From contig NZ_LZLV01000146.1 in assembly GCF_001673405.1 (NCBI RefSeq), forward strand, positions 86,114 to 150,113: a DNA stretch of 64,000 nucleotides, read 5' to 3'. This stretch comes from Mycobacterium sp. 1245111.1. GTDB lineage: Bacteria; Actinomycetota; Actinomycetes; Mycobacteriales; Mycobacteriaceae. Below the pieces are notes generated by a model. It was not told the DNA's origin, ran no database searches, and saw only the letters and a program-made list of their open reading frames with translations. Shown piece by piece: positions 61,898 through 64,000 of the stretch; position 1 is the first letter of the stretch, and each line of letters opens with the position of its first letter. The position numbers and the translations under genes are program-made.

Positions 61898-62182
61898 TCA
61901 CCAACCTGGCGCACCACGGTAGGAGCGCATCCGCGTAACGCTACCGCGCAACAATCCCAGTGCCGCAAGGACTCTCAGCGGCCCTGTGCGGAATCGCCGC
62001 TCGATCCGCCGTGCGGCGACCAACACGGCCAGATTTACCGCCCGCCGTCCCAGCGCCATCCGGCTCGTCCGCTTCTTCCACGTCGACGGAGCGCGACCCG
62101 AGCGCCGGCCGCAGTAATAGCCGGCCGACATGGCCAAGACAAGCGCGGCGAACACCGCAAGCACCGTCATGGTGATGAGCAT
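61898..62182 (-). CDS. Small membrane protein, SDR operon partner
   Basis: 94 residues. One strong N-terminal transmembrane helix (MTVLAVFAALVLAMSAGYY) then a basic tail (RRSGRAPSTWKKRTSR, RRIERRFRTG). Topology suggests a membrane-anchored cytosolic tail. Its stop immediately precedes the SDR start, and it has no alternative partner. No recognisable family. Confidence 0.6.
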   Translation of the reverse strand: MLITMTVLAVFAALVLAMSAGYYCGRRSGRAPSTWKKRTSRMALGRRAVNLAVLVAARRIERRFRTGPLRVLAALGLLRGSVTRMRSYRGAPGW

Positions 62183-62248
62183 TTCTGCTCATCGTCGCGG
62201 TGAGGTCACACGCGAGACACACCTCGGCCAATAAGCGAGGTTAGGGCG

Positions 62249-62521
62249 CTAGCCGATCTCGCTGTCGACGTGGACGGCGACGTAGCCGATCGGAATGCCG
62301 GTCCACATCGCGATGCATTCCCGCGCCGCCAATTCGACGACGGCGCGGCGGTGGGCACGCGTGGTCCTACCGATCTCGGGAATCCGGATCATCCACCCGT
62401 CGGCGTCGCGAGTGACTTCGATGTCGAAGCACTGGCCGACCGTCGGACACTTAACGCGGGAAGCGAATCGCTGGGCGCCGCGCACCTGACGTGGGCGCAC
62501 CAGCACGGGCTGAAGGGGCAT
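62249..62521 (-). CDS. Small HicB-like protein
   Basis: 90 residues from the ATG at 62521, which has AGGAAAG upstream; a longer frame from 62626 is unlikely. The core FDIEVTRDADGWMIRIPEIGRTTRAHRR (in parts) shows the GWxxxIPE pattern of HicB-like antitoxin domains, and the end has AARECIAMWTGIP. There is no HicA toxin next to it and no HTH is evident, so it may be a solitary HicB-fold protein. Confidence 0.55.
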   Translation of the reverse strand: MPLQPVLVRPRQVRGAQRFASRVKCPTVGQCFDIEVTRDADGWMIRIPEIGRTTRAHRRAVVELAARECIAMWTGIPIGYVAVHVDSEIG

Positions 62522-62871
62522 GGCCGCTTTCCTGAGTCGAGAACTAATCGCGCGCAAGCGTATTGCGAATTCGGGCGAAAACCTAATCCGCGGCGGGCGG
62601 CCTCGGCGCGATCTTGATAAAGTCACCTTGAGCTGCGGTTATGTCGGCGATCGACGGACTGCAATCCCGCTCGTCACCCACAGTTTTCCCAACGGCCAAC
62701 GCGCCAGGGATGAATCGAGCCATCCCCGGCGTTGGAGAGGCTGAGTTTGACCAGCGCGACGACGGATATCAAGATGACCAACGGCATCGCCGCCGAAGTC
62801 CACGCTGCGGTGGAGTCTTCCACCACATACGCTGCAAAAAAGCGATCTTGCTTTTAACGAAAGGCCCCACT
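62522..62871. other. 350-base intergenic region upstream of the cutinase
   Basis: No gene seen. It contains the start regions of the HicB-like gene and, divergently, the cutinase. A short inverted repeat GGATG/CATCC occurs near 62708-62730. No tRNA or longer repeat is present. Confidence 0.5.
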
Positions 62872-63615
62872 GTGCACGAGACGACCCGCAATGGCAGATC
62901 GCCAATCGCTTGGTGCGCGCAGTCGGCAACCAAACTGCTGCAGTGGGCAGCCGTTGTCACGATGCTGTCTGCAGCGGCGGTCATGACCCCGGCGATCAGC
63001 ACGGCCGCGGCCGATGGACAGTGCCCGGACGTCGAGGTGATCTTCGCGCGCGGCACTCTCGAGCCGCCCGGCCCCGGGACCGTCGGGCAGCAATTCTCCG
63101 ACGCCCTCACCTCGCGCGTGGGCGGCCGCTCAGTCGACGTGTATCCGGTGAATTACCCTGCCTCGCTGAACTTCTCGCAGGCTGCCGACGGCGTCGCCGA
63201 TGCCGCCAATAAGGTCATGGACACCGTCAACAACTGCCCCACCACCAAAATCGTGCTCGGCGGCTATTCCCAAGGCGCTGCGATCGCGGCGTACATCACC
63301 TCGGACAACGTCCCGCCCGGTTACGCATTGCCCGCCGGGATCAGCGGTCCGTTGCCGCCCAGCGTCGCTCCGCACGTCGCCGCGGTCACGTTGTTCGGCA
63401 AGCCCTCCAACGGATTTCTGAACCTGGTCGATCGCGACGCCCCGCCGATCAACATCGGCTCGGCTTACGCGGCCAAGACCCTCGATCTGTGCACGCCGCA
63501 GGATCCGGTGTGCTCGTCGGGTCAGGGATTCAGCCGCGCCGCGCACAGCGCCTACAAGACCAACGGCATGACCGACCAAGCGGCCGACTACGCCGCTAGC
63601 AAGCTCGGCCGCTGA
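62872..63615 (+). CDS. Secreted cutinase-like protein (CULP)
   Basis: 247 residues, GTG start. A Sec signal with a long n-region (residues 1-45, SAAAVMTPAISTAAADG). The mature alpha/beta hydrolase starts GQCPDVEVIFARGTLEPPG, has GGYSQGAAIA with the nucleophile Ser, then the catalytic region DLCTPQDPVCSSG and a final His in RAAHSAY. Two disulfide Cys pairs are seen. Cutinase-like proteins cleave lipid esters; substrate unknown. A longer in-frame start at 62641 is rejected. Confidence 0.9.
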   Translation: MHETTRNGRSPIAWCAQSATKLLQWAAVVTMLSAAAVMTPAISTAAADGQCPDVEVIFARGTLEPPGPGTVGQQFSDALTSRVGGRSVDVYPVNYPASLNFSQAADGVADAANKVMDTVNNCPTTKIVLGGYSQGAAIAAYITSDNVPPGYALPAGISGPLPPSVAPHVAAVTLFGKPSNGFLNLVDRDAPPINIGSAYAAKTLDLCTPQDPVCSSGQGFSRAAHSAYKTNGMTDQAADYAASKLGR

Positions 63616-63631
63616 GCCCGGCGGTCGGCGC

Positions 63632-63844
63632 CTAACGGACCGCTCTCAAATGCCGTGTCGGCGGGCGCGCTTCCGCTTCCTGAGTTGCCGCGAACCTCGA
63701 GAACTCGAAGCACGCCCGCGACACTAGGTAATTAGTGGGTTGGCCGGCGCGCGCCGCGTAAGCGATGTCGAGCAACGCGAGTGCCAATGGGCCGTCGGAG
63801 ATCGTGGAATGGAATACGCGCTCAGCGATGCATCGCATCGGCAA
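63632..63844 (-). pseudogene. Truncated inverted copy of the gene at the window end
   Basis: 70-codon frame whose core TISDGPLALALLDIAYAARA...QPTN repeats exactly the protein encoded on the plus strand at the window end. The matching DNA is the perfect inverted repeat 63731-63807 / 63924-64000. The N-terminal residues before TISDG are unrelated, so this is probably a 5'-truncated copy, followed by its own C-terminus (YLVSRACFEFSRFAATQE in part) and stop. It may also be an independent gene or an assembly fold-back. Confidence 0.45.
63731..63807 (+). repeat. Left arm of a 77-bp perfect inverted repeat
   Basis: Begins ATTAGTGGGTTGGCCGGCGC and is the exact reverse complement of 63924-64000. Identity stops at 63808. 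The right arm is cut by the window edge, so the repeat may be longer. Confidence 0.9.
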
Positions 63845-64000
63845 ACGTCCTACGACGAGTTGCTGCGTGAGTTCAAGGTTGCGCTCGAACGGGCGTTGTC
63901 AGGGTCGGTGTTGCCGCCGGGAACCACGATCTCCGACGGCCCATTGGCACTCGCGTTGCTCGACATCGCTTACGCGGCGCGCGCCGGCCAACCCACTAAT
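63809..64000 (+). CDS. Unknown protein, 3' truncated by window edge
   Basis: 64 codons from ATG at 63809 to the window end, no stop. Starts MEYALSDASHRQTSYDELL and continues with a helical REFKVALERALSGS and PPGTTISDGPLALALLD. GGAG 8 bases upstream is inside the inverted repeat. The 3' part is identical to the inverted copy. No family is recognised; charge and helix content suggest a small cytosolic protein. Confidence 0.5.
   Translation, partial: MEYALSDASHRQTSYDELLREFKVALERALSGSVLPPGTTISDGPLALALLDIAYAARAGQPTN
63924..64000 (-). repeat. Right arm of the 77-bp inverted repeat (reaches window edge)
   Basis: Exact reverse complement of 63731-63807; spacer of 116 bases between arms. Continuation past 64000 is unknown. 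Confidence 0.9.

Noticed and set aside
62249..62521. HicAB toxin-antitoxin pair
   Set aside because: Only the HicB-like fold is present; no HicA-type gene lies on either side.

Overview
The window is high-GC actinobacterial DNA and almost certainly comes from a pigmented, probably slow-growing Mycobacterium. From about 9.7 kb to 55.4 kb the gene order follows M. tuberculosis Rv3034c-Rv3063 (recalled from general knowledge, not searched): acyltransferase, PQQ lipoprotein, TB22.2, methyltransferases, echA17, Nudix, ABC ATPase, serB2, ctaD, fecB, adhC, nrdF2, monooxygenase, nrdEIH, dinB, cyp136, double GntR, fadE22, ligB, cstA. A PGRS-type glycine-rich segment in one secreted protein also points to a slow grower.

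Regions. (1) 0-9.7 kb: a carotenoid and light-response island. It holds the end of crtYc, then crtYd, a methyltransferase, a CrtU-type desaturase and a Rieske protein in one overlapping operon; a SDR, a MarR regulator, type 2 IPP isomerase, TspO and a photolyase follow. Two near-identical TTAATA(G/C)TTAA dyads lie upstream of the SDR and between idi and tspO, so one regulator may control the set. (2) 9.7-20.1 kb: envelope and secreted proteins, with three genes I take to be insertions into the M. tuberculosis order. Two are paralogous secreted repeat proteins sharing a promoter block; the third is a secreted protein joining a PGRS-like segment to an endoglycoceramidase-like GH5 enzyme. (3) 20-31 kb: housekeeping genes (serB2, ctaD, fecB, adhC, nrdF2). 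(4) 31-44.8 kb: TetR regulators, each beside its likely target and most beside a clear palindrome, plus nrdHIE with NrdR boxes, dinB and cyp136. (5) 44.7-51.5 kb: a stand-alone LeuA regulatory domain behind a leader-peptide attenuator, a double GntR regulator, and an acyl-CoA catabolic set (thiolase-like, DUF35, fused acyl-CoA dehydrogenase, SDR) that resembles a steroid or branched side-chain module. (6) 51.6-64 kb: ligB, cstA, a PAP2 membrane enzyme, ppk2, a CDF transporter, a cutinase, and a perfect 77-bp inverted repeat that runs to the window edge.

Co-operation. Idi2 supplies isoprenoid precursor. CrtYc/CrtYd cyclise lycopene, and CrtU (with CrtT and perhaps the Rieske protein) would make aromatic carotenoids of the isorenieratene type. 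The photolyase repairs light damage in the same programme. NrdHIE and NrdF2 together form the class Ib ribonucleotide reductase and carry the same tandem NrdR-box arrangement. All functions are inferred from sequence motifs and family knowledge; no search was run.
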